From an uncultured Clostridia bacterium (lineage in GTDB: Bacteria; Bacillota; Clostridia; TANB77; CAG-508), in contig CAKPLT010000005.1 in assembly GCA_934167755.1 (NCBI GenBank), positions 27,635 through 91,634 of the forward strand: 64,000 nucleotides of DNA, read 5' to 3'. Position numbers and translations under genes: made by a program. Below the pieces are notes generated by a model. That model was given only the letters and a program-made list of their open reading frames with translations. It was not told the DNA's origin and did not search any database. Below, one piece after another: positions 1-8,057 of this stretch (its first letter is position 1; every line of letters starts with the position of its first letter).

Positions 1-553
1 CGATTATTTGGTCATCTTTATCCAAACCTAATTCAACAATATAACCTTCTGTTAATTGTAAATATCTTGGTCCTTTTAAAGAACTTGAATAAATTGTTCC
101 TACTTGTGAAGTATGTCCTTTTCCTAAATCTTCAAGCCCTGCTCCTACTGGAAGTCCTCCTTCTGAAAAAGCTGTTTGAGTTCTACCATATACTATTTGT
201 AAGAATAATTCTCTCATAGCAGTATTTATAGCATCACATACTAAATCTGTATTTAATGCTTCTAGTATTGTTTTTCCTGTTAAAATTTCACCTGCCATTG
301 CTGCTGAATGTGTCATTCCTGAACATCCAATTGTTTCAATTAATGCCTCTTGGATTATTCCATCTTTTACATTTAATGTTAGTTTACATGCTCCTTGTTG
401 TGGTGCACACCATCCAATACCATGTGTTAATCCAGATATATCTTTTATTTCTTTTGCTTTTACCCATTTTCCTTCTTCTGGAATTGGTGCTGGTCCATGG
501 TCTACTCCTTTTGCAACACAGCACATATTTTCTAATTCTTTTGAATAAATCAT
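1..553 (-). CDS. Iron-sulfur cluster assembly scaffold-like protein (partial, 3' end off window)
   Basis: The first 184 codons of a protein begin at ATG 551-553, 12 nt after a clear AAAGGAG site; the C-terminus lies beyond the window edge. The N-terminus reads MIYSKELENMCCVAKG. Cysteines sit in MCCV, GWCAPQQGAC and GCSGMTH, spaced as in the NifU-like scaffold family of Clostridia, whose genes usually sit next to a GGGtGRT-protein gene. From family knowledge it would hold or transfer Fe-S clusters in the cytoplasm; biochemical evidence for this subfamily is thin. It is the last visible gene of the glycolytic operon, 14 nt after the YezG-like gene, so it is probably co-transcribed with it. It is distinct from the SufU scaffold at 30421-30888. 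The family call is fairly sure, the exact role is not. Confidence 0.8.
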   Translation of the reverse strand, partial: MIYSKELENMCCVAKGVDHGPAPIPEEGKWVKAKEIKDISGLTHGIGWCAPQQGACKLTLNVKDGIIQEALIETIGCSGMTHSAAMAGEILTGKTILEALNTDLVCDAINTAMRELFLQIVYGRTQTAFSEGGLPVGAGLEDLGKGHTSQVGTIYSSSLKGPRYLQLTEGYIVELGLDKDDQII

Positions 554-567
554 TTTTATTGCTCCTT

Positions 568-1233
568 TCATTTATTACATAATATTTGATTTTTTACTTT
601 TTGCGTTTCTTGATTTGTAGCTATATATGCTACTTTCTGTGTTTTTTTAAAATCCGTTGTTTCATATGTTACAACATTTGTCTGTCTTTTTTGGTAAATT
701 CCAGTGTCATATTCTTCGTCTTTTTTTCTACTAAATTTCCTGTTTTTTAAATATTCTTCCAACGCCTTTTTTTCTTTTTTACTATGTGGCTCTATATTTA
801 AATATTTATTTCTCCAATATATATGATGATTATAATATGCTTCTTCTCCTCCTAATATATTATCATAATTATATTCAACTTTAAACCTATTATTTTTTAT
901 TGATATTGTTATATTAGACCACACTTTTTGCTTTGTTCTTGCAAATTCATCTCTAAGCAATTTTATTTCATCATATAATATTTCAACCAATTTCATATAT
1001 TCTGATTCTTCAATATCATATTTTGTTGGAACTTCATATACATTTATAAATTTTCGTTTAAATATTCCTTTTGGCATAAAATAAAAATACATTTCTCCTG
1101 TTTGAACTTTTCCAAATCTATCTATTATTGATGCATAAAGGTATAATTCATCCCATTTTCCAGGTACTGCATAAAATATTCTTTTTTGTATTTCTTTGTA
1201 TATTTCCTTTATTCTATTTGTATTATTTAACAA
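568..1233 (-). CDS. YezG/DUF600-type immunity protein (orphan antitoxin)
   Basis: The protein is about 221 aa. The core, roughly residues 8-150, matches the YezG immunity family: an N-terminal helix (RIKEIYKEIQKRI), the WDELYLYAS strand, the WSNITISIK strand, FKVEYNYDN and an IYWRNKYLNI block. In Bacillus, YezG neutralises the nuclease toxin domain of the LXG protein YeeF; that role is only family knowledge here. A Lys-rich tail of about 70 residues extends past the usual domain. No toxin gene is next to it: it sits 3 nt after gpmI and 14 nt before the Fe-S scaffold. A GTG start at 1242 is possible, but it overlaps the AAAGGGTG ribosome site, so TTG at 1233 with 6-nt spacing is preferred. Family membership is likely; an active toxin partner is not shown. 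Confidence 0.7.
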   Translation of the reverse strand: MLNNTNRIKEIYKEIQKRIFYAVPGKWDELYLYASIIDRFGKVQTGEMYFYFMPKGIFKRKFINVYEVPTKYDIEESEYMKLVEILYDEIKLLRDEFARTKQKVWSNITISIKNNRFKVEYNYDNILGGEEAYYNHHIYWRNKYLNIEPHSKKEKKALEEYLKNRKFSRKKDEEYDTGIYQKRQTNVVTYETTDFKKTQKVAYIATNQETQKVKNQILCNK

Positions 1234-1245
1234 TTTTTTCACCCT

Positions 1246-2778
1246 TTATTTTATAAGAATACTTTCTCCTGTCATTTCTTCTGGTTTTTCTAATCCTAAT
1301 ATATCTAACATTGTTGGTGCTAAATCTGCAAGTTTACCTTCTTTTATTTTTAATTTTTCATTTTTGGTTACTAAAATAAGTGGTACAGGATTTGTTGTAT
1401 GTGCTGTATGTGGGTCTCCTGTTTTATAATCTATCATTTGTTCACAGTTTCCATGGTCAGCTGTTATTAACATTGTTCCACTATGCGCAAGCATTGCATC
1501 TACAACTTTTCCTACACATTCATCTATTGTTTCTACAGCTTTTATAGCTGCTGGTAAACTTCCTGTATGACCTACCATATCTGGATTTGCATAATTTAAT
1601 ATTATTGCATTATATTTGTCTGAATTTATTGCTTCTATAACCTTTTCTGTTACTTCGCGTGCACTCATTTCTGGTTGTAAATCATATGTTGCAACTTTTG
1701 GTGATGGTACTAATATTCTATCTTCACCAGGATATTGTTTTTCTTCTCCTCCATTAAAGAAGAATGTAACATGTGCATATTTTTCAGTTTCGGCAATACG
1801 CAATTGTTTTAATCCATGTTTACTAATAACTTCTCCAAATGTGTTTACTAATGGTTCTTTTTTAAATGCAATTTTTACATTTGGCATTGTTTCATCATAA
1901 TTTGTAAAACATACAAAATATGTTTGCATTTTTTTAGTCTCAAAGCCATCAAATTTAGGATCTACTATTGCTCTGGTTATTTCTCTTGCTCTATCAGGTC
2001 TGAAATTAAAAAATATTACAGAATCATGTTCTCCAATTGTTGCTATAGGTGTCTCACCATTACATATTACAGTTGGTTCAACAAATTCATCAAATACTTC
2101 TTTTTGATATGAATCTTCTATTGCTATTGTTGCAGTAGAAGATTTATTTCCATCTCCATTTACAAGTGCGTCATAGCATTTTTTAACTCTTTCCCATCTT
2201 TTATCTCTATCCATTGCATAATATCTTCCTGATATACTTGCAATTTTTCCGATTCCTTTTTCTTTCATCTTTTCTTCTAATTCTGTTATATATCCTTCTG
2301 CAGATGCAGGTGGTGTATCTCTTCCGTCTAAAAAACAATGTACATATACATTTTCAAAGTCTCTTCTTTTGGCCATTTCTAATAATCCATATAAATGGCG
2401 TATATGGCTATGAACTCCACCATCTGATACAAGTCCTAATATATGCAATTTTGAATTGTATTTTTTACAATTTTCAATTGCTTCAATAAATTCTGGAATT
2501 GCAAAAAAATCGCCATCTTCTATTGTTTTTGTTATTTTTGTTAATTCTTGATATACAATTCTTCCTGCTCCTATATTTGTGTGTCCTACTTCTGAATTTC
2601 CCATTTGTCCATCTGGTAATCCTACTTTTAGTCCACTTGTATAAATTTTTGTTGTTTGATATTTTTTCATTAGTTTGTCTATATTAGGTGTATTTGCCTG
2701 TTTTACTGCATTTCCATCAGACTTTTCGTTTATTCCAAATCCATCTAATATCATTAGCATGATTGGTTTTGTCTCCAT
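1246..2778 (-). CDS. gpmI: 2,3-bisphosphoglycerate-independent phosphoglycerate mutase
   Basis: This 510-aa enzyme interconverts 3- and 2-phosphoglycerate in glycolysis using two Mn2+ ions. The metal site begins at LDGFG (residues 11-15), and the catalytic serine is Ser62 in GQMGNSEVGH. HCFLDGRDTPP, the RDRAR region and the C-terminal metal motif TADHGNCEQM are all present. Length is normal for the family (about 510 aa). A longer start at 2787 overlaps the AAAGGA site with no spacing; ATG 2778 has 9-nt spacing and is preferred. It follows tpiA in the gap-pgk-nudix-tpiA-gpmI operon. Eno, often the next gene in other Firmicutes, is missing from this stretch. Confidence 0.97.
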   Translation of the reverse strand: METKPIMLMILDGFGINEKSDGNAVKQANTPNIDKLMKKYQTTKIYTSGLKVGLPDGQMGNSEVGHTNIGAGRIVYQELTKITKTIEDGDFFAIPEFIEAIENCKKYNSKLHILGLVSDGGVHSHIRHLYGLLEMAKRRDFENVYVHCFLDGRDTPPASAEGYITELEEKMKEKGIGKIASISGRYYAMDRDKRWERVKKCYDALVNGDGNKSSTATIAIEDSYQKEVFDEFVEPTVICNGETPIATIGEHDSVIFFNFRPDRAREITRAIVDPKFDGFETKKMQTYFVCFTNYDETMPNVKIAFKKEPLVNTFGEVISKHGLKQLRIAETEKYAHVTFFFNGGEEKQYPGEDRILVPSPKVATYDLQPEMSAREVTEKVIEAINSDKYNAIILNYANPDMVGHTGSLPAAIKAVETIDECVGKVVDAMLAHSGTMLITADHGNCEQMIDYKTGDPHTAHTTNPVPLILVTKNEKLKIKEGKLADLAPTMLDILGLEKPEEMTGESILIK

Positions 2779-2827
2779 TTTCCACATTCCTTTCTATTTT
2801 GAAAAAAGATATATTTTTTCAAAAATA

Positions 2828-3580
2828 TTATTTTGCAAAATTCACTATTTTTGAGAACTCATCAACTTTTAAACTTGCTCCTCCAACTAAGCCTCCGTCA
2901 ATGTCTGACATTTCAAATAATTCTTTTGCATTGGATGATTTTACACTTCCTCCGTACTGTATTATAACTCCTTCTGCCACATTTTGTCCATATATTTCTG
3001 TTAATTTTTTTCTAATTTGGATAATTGTTGTATTGGCATCTTCTTTTGTTGCAGTTTTTCCCGTTCCAATTGCCCATATAGGTTCATATGCAACTATAAT
3101 TTTATCTAAATCTTTTGCCTCAATTCCTTCAAATGCTTTTTCTATTTGATTTGTTACGATTTTTTCTGTTTCTCCTGCTTCTCTTTGCTCTAATGTTTCT
3201 CCAACGCATACAATTGGTTTTAACCCATTTGTAAGTGCTGATTTAATTTTTTTATTAACAGTTTCATCTGTTTCTGAAAAATATTGTCTTCTTTCAGAAT
3301 GTCCTATTATTACATATTCAACACCTATTGATCTTAACATTTGTCCTGAAACTTCACCTGTATATGCGCCTTTTTCTTCCCAATGCATATTTTGTGCACC
3401 TATTTTAATATTTGTTCCTTGCACATTTAATAATGCATAAAATAAGTCAGTATATGGGACACATAAAATAACATCATTTTTCGTATCTTTAACAAGAGGT
3501 GTTAGTTCTTGTATAAAATCTATAGCTTCATTTGGGAGCATATTCATCTTCCAATTCCCAGCGATTACTTTTCTTCTCAT
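2828..3580 (-). CDS. tpiA: Triosephosphate isomerase
   Basis: This 250-aa TIM-barrel enzyme interconverts dihydroxyacetone phosphate and glyceraldehyde 3-phosphate. The substrate lysine lies in GNWKMN (residues 8-13), the electrophilic histidine in IIGHSERR (His94), the catalytic glutamate in AYEPIWAIGTGK, and the phosphate-binding loop near GGSVK and GGLVGGASL. The length is typical. It sits between the Nudix gene (28 bp away) and gpmI (about 50 bp away), all on the minus strand, which fits one glycolytic transcript. Confidence 0.98.
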   Translation of the reverse strand: MRRKVIAGNWKMNMLPNEAIDFIQELTPLVKDTKNDVILCVPYTDLFYALLNVQGTNIKIGAQNMHWEEKGAYTGEVSGQMLRSIGVEYVIIGHSERRQYFSETDETVNKKIKSALTNGLKPIVCVGETLEQREAGETEKIVTNQIEKAFEGIEAKDLDKIIVAYEPIWAIGTGKTATKEDANTTIIQIRKKLTEIYGQNVAEGVIIQYGGSVKSSNAKELFEMSDIDGGLVGGASLKVDEFSKIVNFAK

Positions 3581-3607
3581 TTTCTGCCTCCTATAATTTA
3601 ACTCTTC

Positions 3608-4168
3608 TCATCTTTCTATGTTTTGATTTATTTTTCTTCCATCTCTAATATTTCTTACATTTTGAAAAATTTCTTCATAATCGAAATTTTTAGGAAATCT
3701 AGTTCTTCCACTTTTTATTAATTGAAAAGCTTCTTCTAAAGGTAGCCAAACAATTTTCTCAATTTCTTCTTTTTGTATAACCACCTTAGAAGAATTTCTT
3801 TTTAAGCAATACATTGTTCCTAAAAAGTTTAATATTTTGCCTGAACTTTCTATCTGAAATTTAAGATCATCTTGTGAAACCTTTATCACATTCATTGCTT
3901 CTTCTAAACTAATTCCAAGTTCTTCTCCAAGCTCTCTTATCATTGCCTGTGTTTGCGTTTCGTTTATATCTATATGTCCTGAGCATAAATCTAATTGTCC
4001 AGGGTTAATACCTTTATTTACTCTTTTTTCAATAAGAACTTCATCTTTTTCATTTAGAACAAAACATGTTACTGCTTTTAACCATGTATCACTTTTTATA
4101 GTCATTTCATCTTTTTTATTAATTTCATCTATTATTTTTCCATTTTCATTATAAACATTATACTTCAT
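3608..4168 (-). CDS. Nudix hydrolase, isopentenyl-diphosphate isomerase/YfcD-like
   Basis: The protein is about 186 aa from the start at 4168. A full Nudix box is present (G-x5-E-x7-RE-x2-EE-x-G-I, starting at GHIDINE). The preceding VLIEKRVNKG and LDLCSGHI segments resemble YfcD and the Nudix domain fused to or related to IDI. It would hydrolyse a nucleoside diphosphate derivative or a related pyrophosphate; the substrate cannot be read from sequence. A longer open frame reaches 4300, but that extension is encoded by the TTACC/GGGTGTCCC repeat block (4185-4276) and looks artificial. The gene is inserted between pgk and tpiA. Confidence 0.85.
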   Translation of the reverse strand: MKYNVYNENGKIIDEINKKDEMTIKSDTWLKAVTCFVLNEKDEVLIEKRVNKGINPGQLDLCSGHIDINETQTQAMIRELGEELGISLEEAMNVIKVSQDDLKFQIESSGKILNFLGTMYCLKRNSSKVVIQKEEIEKIVWLPLEEAFQLIKSGRTRFPKNFDYEEIFQNVRNIRDGRKINQNIER

Positions 4169-4184
4169 TAATTTTAACATCCTT

Positions 4185-4276
4185 TTACCAATGGGGACAC
4201 CCATTGTCATATTTCTTTGTAAAGGGTGTCCCCTCTGGTAATTTTTTTTACCATTTAAGGGTGTCCCTACTGGTAA
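4185..4276. repeat. Repeat block with GGGTGTCCC/TTACC palindromic units
   Basis: Three related 18-nt units lie in the pgk-nudix spacer. One is at 4185-4202 (TTACCAATGGGGACACCC). Its near-inverse is at 4224-4241 (GGGTGTCCCCTCTGGTAA). A third is at 4259-4276 (GGGTGTCCCTACTGGTAA) and ends one base before the pgk stop codon. The first two form a long hairpin. The pattern resembles REP-type intergenic palindromes; it may also protect or attenuate the transcript between pgk and the downstream genes. Confidence 0.6.
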
Positions 4277-4277
4277 A

Positions 4278-5462
4278 TTATTTGTTTTGTAGACATTCAA
4301 TTCCTGGTAATTTCTTTCCTTCTAAGAATTCTAAAGAAGCTCCTCCACCAGTTGAAATATGTGTCATCTTATCTGCTAATCCTGCTTTTTCAACAGCTGC
4401 AGCTGAGTCTCCACCGCCTATTATTGTTGTTGCATCTATTTCTGCTAATGCATATGCTATTGCATTTGTTCCAATTGCAAATTGGTCAAATTCAAATAGT
4501 CCTAAAGGTCCATTCCATACAACTGTTTTTGCTGTTTTTAACTCGTTTTTGAACATTTCTATTGTTTTTTCTCCAATATCAAATCCTTCCCAACCTTCTG
4601 GAATTTCTGTCCATACTACTGTTTTACTTTCTGTATCTGGTTTGAATTCTTTTCCAATTTTTGTATCTACTGGTAACATTAGTTTTACACCTTTGTTTTT
4701 AGCTTTTTCTATTAAATTTAATGCTAATTCACATTTGTCTGGTTCACACAAAGAATTTCCAACTTCATATCCTTGTGCTTTAAAGAATGTATATGCCATT
4801 CCTCCGCCTATCATTAATGTGTCTACTTTTTCTAGTAAACTATCTATTACGCCTATTTTGTCTGATACTTTTGCTCCACCAAGTATTGCAACAAATGGTC
4901 TTTCTGGATTATTTAATGCATCTCCTAAGAATTTTAATTCTTTTTCTATTAAAAATCCTGATACAGATGGTAAATAGTGTGATATTCCTTCTGTTGAAGC
5001 ATGTGCTCTGTGTGCTGTTCCAAAAGCATCATTTACAAATACTTCTGCCATACTTGCTAATTCTTTTGCAAATTCTGGATCATTGTCTGTTTCCTCTCTA
5101 TGGAATCTCACATTTTCAAGTAACATTACTTGTCCTTCTTGTAAATTTGCAGCTAATGATTTTGCACTTTCTCCAATAACATCTTTTGCCATTAAAACTT
5201 TTTGGCCTAATTGTTTTGAAAGTTCTTCCGCAACTGGTGCTAATGAGAATTCTGTTTTAACTTCTCCCTTTGGTCTTCCTAAGTGTGAAGCTAATATAAC
5301 TTTACAATTTTGTTCAATTAAATATTTAATTGTTGGTAATGCTGCAACGATTCTTCTGTTATCTGTAATTTTTTGATTTTCGTCCATTGGAACATTAAAG
5401 TCACATCTTACAAATACTTTTTTTCCTTTTAAATCTATATCTTTTACTGTCTTTTTACTCAT
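4278..5462 (-). CDS. pgk: Phosphoglycerate kinase
   Basis: This 394-aa enzyme transfers phosphate from 1,3-bisphosphoglycerate to ADP. The N-terminal signature VFVRCDFNVPMD (about residues 16-27), the SHLGRP motif, the hinge and nucleotide-binding GGAKVSDKI, the late GPLGLFEF and the phosphate loop IGGGDSAAAVEK are all intact. Length is normal. It is second in the glycolytic operon, about 150 bp after gap, and that spacer carries two TGTACC-GGTACA palindromes. The next gene, a Nudix hydrolase, follows after a repeat block. Confidence 0.98.
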   Translation of the reverse strand: MSKKTVKDIDLKGKKVFVRCDFNVPMDENQKITDNRRIVAALPTIKYLIEQNCKVILASHLGRPKGEVKTEFSLAPVAEELSKQLGQKVLMAKDVIGESAKSLAANLQEGQVMLLENVRFHREETDNDPEFAKELASMAEVFVNDAFGTAHRAHASTEGISHYLPSVSGFLIEKELKFLGDALNNPERPFVAILGGAKVSDKIGVIDSLLEKVDTLMIGGGMAYTFFKAQGYEVGNSLCEPDKCELALNLIEKAKNKGVKLMLPVDTKIGKEFKPDTESKTVVWTEIPEGWEGFDIGEKTIEMFKNELKTAKTVVWNGPLGLFEFDQFAIGTNAIAYALAEIDATTIIGGGDSAAAVEKAGLADKMTHISTGGGASLEFLEGKKLPGIECLQNK

Positions 5463-5495
5463 TTTTATAACTCATCCTTTCTTTTTGGGCAAACA

Positions 5496-5561
5496 TGTAC
5501 CCGGTACAAAATTTCCCTTTATATCGTATCGGGCAAAAGTGTACCGGGTACATTCTTGCCC
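5496..5561. repeat. Two TGTACC-GGTACA palindromes in the gap-pgk spacer
   Basis: The sequence TGTACCCGGTACA lies at 5496-5508. A larger dyad at 5531-5561 has GGGCAA...TTGCCC outer arms and a TGTACCGGGTACA centre. The first copy is also preceded by GGGCAAAC. A third site, TTGTACCCGGTACAA, occurs at 47745-47759. They could be protein operators, or hairpins of a REP-like family. The larger one is followed by a T-run in the plus direction, but no plus-strand gene ends there. Confidence 0.55.
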
Positions 5562-5615
5562 TTTTTTAAATGACTAAAAGGCTAGAGGCTAGAAAGCCAC
5601 TAACCTTAAAGCATA

Positions 5616-6626
5616 TTATTGATGGTCAACTGATGACATATAGCATGCTAAGTCAACTAATTTGTTTGAATATCCCCATTCGTTGTCATACCAAGCTACT
5701 AATTTAACAAATGTATCTGTTAACATTATTCCTGCTGATGCATCAAATATTGATGTATGCATATCTGAAATAAAGTCTGATGAAACTACAGCTTCGTCTG
5801 TATATTCCATTATTCCTTTCATTTCGTTTTCTGTTGCTCTTTTAACAGCTGCACATATTTCTTCATATGATGTTGGTCTTTCTAAGTTAACTGTTAAGTC
5901 AACAACTGAAACATCAACAGTTGGAACTCTGAATGACATTCCTGTTAATTTTCCATTTAATGATGGAATAACTTTTCCTACTGCTTTTGCAGCTCCTGTA
6001 GATGATGGGATGATATTAGCTGCTGCCGCACGTCCACCTCTCCAGTCTTTTTTAGAAGCTCCATCAACTGTTTTTTGTGTTGCTGTTGTAGAATGAACAG
6101 TTGTCATAAGCCCTTCTTTTATTCCAAAATTATCATTTATTACTTTTGCAAGTGGTGCTAAACAGTTTGTTGTACATGATGCATTAGATACGATATTCAT
6201 ATCTGATGTATATGTTGTGTTGTTTACTCCCATTACAAACATTGGTGCATCTTTTGATGGTGCACTTATTAATACTTTTTTAGCTCCAGCATCTAAGTGT
6301 GCTTGTGCTTTTTCCATTGTTGTGAATACTCCTGAACATTCTAGAACATATTCTACTCCTAGTTCTCCCCAAGGAATGTTCTTTGGATCCATTTCATTAT
6401 ATACTTTTATTGTTCTTCCATTTACTACTAAATTTCCATCTTTTTCTTCTACTGTTCCGTTGAATCTTCCATGTACAGTATCAAATTTTGTCATATATGC
6501 CATATAGTCTGCTGCTACAAATGGGTCATTTACTGCTACGACTTCTACCTCCTCTTTTCCTAATGCTGCTTGAAATGCTAACTTTCCGATTCTTCCGAAT
6601 CCGTTAATTCCTACTTTTACTGACAT
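5616..6626 (-). CDS. gap: Glyceraldehyde-3-phosphate dehydrogenase, type I
   Basis: This 336-aa NAD-linked enzyme oxidises glyceraldehyde 3-phosphate to 1,3-bisphosphoglycerate. The Rossmann start VGINGFGRIGK, the active-site SNASCTTNCLAP with the catalytic Cys, the catalytic His in VHSTTATQK, and the C-terminal WYDNEWGYS are visible. It is the first gene of the glycolytic operon, with a strong AAGGAGG site and a sigma-A-like promoter about 75 bp upstream. No CggR repressor gene is adjacent. Confidence 0.98.
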   Translation of the reverse strand: MSVKVGINGFGRIGKLAFQAALGKEEVEVVAVNDPFVAADYMAYMTKFDTVHGRFNGTVEEKDGNLVVNGRTIKVYNEMDPKNIPWGELGVEYVLECSGVFTTMEKAQAHLDAGAKKVLISAPSKDAPMFVMGVNNTTYTSDMNIVSNASCTTNCLAPLAKVINDNFGIKEGLMTTVHSTTATQKTVDGASKKDWRGGRAAAANIIPSSTGAAKAVGKVIPSLNGKLTGMSFRVPTVDVSVVDLTVNLERPTSYEEICAAVKRATENEMKGIMEYTDEAVVSSDFISDMHTSIFDASAGIMLTDTFVKLVAWYDNEWGYSNKLVDLACYMSSVDHQ

Positions 6627-6702
6627 AAAAATTTCCTCCTTCTTGTAGGGACATCTTGTCCTCTGACTACAATTTTATAATTTGCCTTTTACAGCCATCC
6701 TC

Positions 6703-6731
6703 ATTCTATAACAAATCATTTTACATTTCAA
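6703..6731 (-). promoter_or_regulatory. Probable sigma-A promoter of the glycolytic operon
   Basis: On the minus strand, TTGAAA (6726-6731) and TAGAAT (6703-6708) are separated by exactly 17 bp. They lie just after the stop codon of the upstream small helical protein gene and upstream of gap, giving a leader of about 70 nt. Confidence 0.55.
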
Positions 6732-6747
6732 GTATTATTCTGAAATT

Positions 6748-7185
6748 TTATAGATATTTTTTCAATGTTTCTACACTATCTTCTTGCATAACAACAAAAT
6801 CGTTTAAAATTTGCTTAACTTGGTTATCAATACTAGGATTATTATTAAGAAGCCTTCTTCCTTCAATAATTCCCATATTTGTGCCTTGCATAAGTAATTC
6901 TGATATTTTTGAATTACTTTGGTCTGTCATTGTTTTCATATTTATTCCATACCAAGTCATCATCTTTGTCATTGCATTTGTTTCGTGTGGTTTTTTTTGA
7001 GTTGTATATTCAGTATATATACTATCAACTCTATTGGCAATATCTTTATATTTACCATATTCTACATCAAGTACCTTTTTAAATCTTTCATCACCCACTC
7101 TTGCTGAAACAAAATGGATAGCATCCATTCCCATTGTTGTTCCTTTATTTACTTCGTCTAAAACTTTAACATTAATATCTTCCAT
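6748..7185 (-). CDS. Hypothetical helical protein, ferritin-like fold possible
   Basis: The protein is 145 aa, with no signal peptide and no membrane segment. It reads as several amphipathic helices (EDINVKVLDEVNKG, FKKVLDVEYGKYKDIANRVDSIY, TKMMTWYGINMKTMTDQ, ISELLMQGTNMGIIEGRRLL, VKQILNDFVVMQEDSVETLKKYL). This layout is like small four-helix bundle proteins of the DUF2383/ferritin-like type, but I do not see a clear di-iron motif. It is divergent from sigK across a 123-bp spacer and sits upstream of the glycolytic promoter. The gene is surely real (AGGAGG site, normal codon use); its function is unknown. Confidence 0.7.
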   Translation of the reverse strand: MEDINVKVLDEVNKGTTMGMDAIHFVSARVGDERFKKVLDVEYGKYKDIANRVDSIYTEYTTQKKPHETNAMTKMMTWYGINMKTMTDQSNSKISELLMQGTNMGIIEGRRLLNNNPSIDNQVKQILNDFVVMQEDSVETLKKYL

Positions 7186-7253
7186 TTTCTAACCTCCTTT
7201 ACCATATTATGACATTTATAATTTTTTTTATTCAAAACTATAAATGGTCAGGC

Positions 7254-7280
7254 ACTTTTATTTTTCTTAAACATATAATT
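7254..7280 (+). promoter_or_regulatory. Possible sigma-E/sigma-K type promoter of sigK
   Basis: AC (7254-7255) lies 16 bp before CATATAAT (from 7272), which resembles mother-cell sporulation promoters (AC...CATAnnnTA). No good sigma-A box is seen. The site is about 30 bp upstream of the GGAGGTG ribosome site of sigK, which fits known mother-cell control of sigK in other spore formers. The identification is by eye. Confidence 0.4.
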
Positions 7281-7308
7281 TTAGTATGAGAAAAATGGAG
7301 GTGCTTAT

Positions 7309-8011
7309 ATGTTTTCTGCACTCTGCATAAGTGGTTTTTTGCAGTTCTTACAAACTGCAGTTTTTACAGTTGGATATATTTCAGGAGTACAGCTCTTTCC
7401 TGAACCTTTAAGTTCAGAAGAAGAACATATGTATCTTGAAAAATTAAGTACAGGTGATGAAGATGCTAGAAATATACTTATTGAAAGAAATTTAAGATTA
7501 GTTGCACATGTTTGTAAAAAATATAGTAATTCTAATGTTGACCAAGATGATTTAATTTCTATCCGGTACCATTGGTCTAATAAAAGGTATCAATAGCTTT
7601 AAGCCCGAAAGAGGTGCACGTTTATCTACATATGTTTCTCGCTGTATTGATAATGAAATTCTTATGCATTTTAGAGCCACAAAAAAATTGAATAATGAAG
7701 TTTACTTAAATGAACCTATTGGTAAAGATAAAGATGATAATGTTGTAACTTTACAAGAGGTTCTTGAAAATGATGAACGTAGTGTTGAAGATTCTGTTGA
7801 TTTAAAAATGAAGGTTAAATTATTATATGAAAAAATGAAAAGTATTTTAAAAAATAGAGAACGCACTATATTAGAACTTCGTTTTGGTCTTGATGGTCAT
7901 AAACCTAAAACTCAAATTGAAATTGCTGAACAAATGGGTATTTCCCGTTCTTATGTTTCTCGTATTGAGACAAAGGCTATTAGTAAGTTAGCAAAAGAAA
8001 TAAAAGAATAA
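7309..8011 (+). pseudogene. sigK: RNA polymerase sporulation sigma factor SigK, disrupted by a one-base frameshift
   Basis: Two open segments (7309-7596 and the frame ending at 8011) join into one complete pro-sigma-K if one C is removed at 7563/7564. There the sequence reads ATCCGGTACC where ATCGGTACC is needed for the conserved ISIGTIGLIKGI stretch. The reconstructed protein is about 233 aa. It has a hydrophobic pro-sequence of about 20 residues (FSALCISGFLQFLQTAVF), then PLSSEEE, NLRLVAHVCKKY, region 2 (KPERGARLSTYVSRCIDNEILMHFRA) and region 4 (EIAEQMGISRSYVSRIETKA). In the native frame it stops at TAG 7594-7596. No skin element is present. Either this is an assembly error or the genome really carries a broken sigK, which would block late mother-cell sporulation. 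Confidence 0.85.
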
Positions 8012-8057
8012 AAAAGAATGCAACAATACTTCTAAAAGTATGTTGTATTCTTTTTTG
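8012..8057. terminator. Bidirectional terminator between sigK and the DUF4179 gene
   Basis: A stem of about 18 bp (AAGAATGCAACAATACTT with AAGTATGTTGTATTCTT) has a short loop and T/A runs on both sides. It sits between two convergent genes. Confidence 0.8.

Noticed and set aside
256..582. Leu-rich plus-strand open frame
   Set aside because: Antisense shadow of the Fe-S scaffold gene. The same holds for the many Leu/Phe-rich plus-strand frames over minus-strand genes throughout the window.
7550..7600. Programmed +1 frameshifting in sigK
   Set aside because: No slippery sequence, stop codon or stimulator is at the shift point, and P-site re-pairing one base ahead (AUC to UCC) is not plausible; simple insertion or assembly error is more likely.
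7664..8011. A separate 115-aa plus-strand sigma-factor gene
   Set aside because: It is the C-terminal half of sigK in another frame; its start has no ribosome site and the upstream frame continues the same protein.
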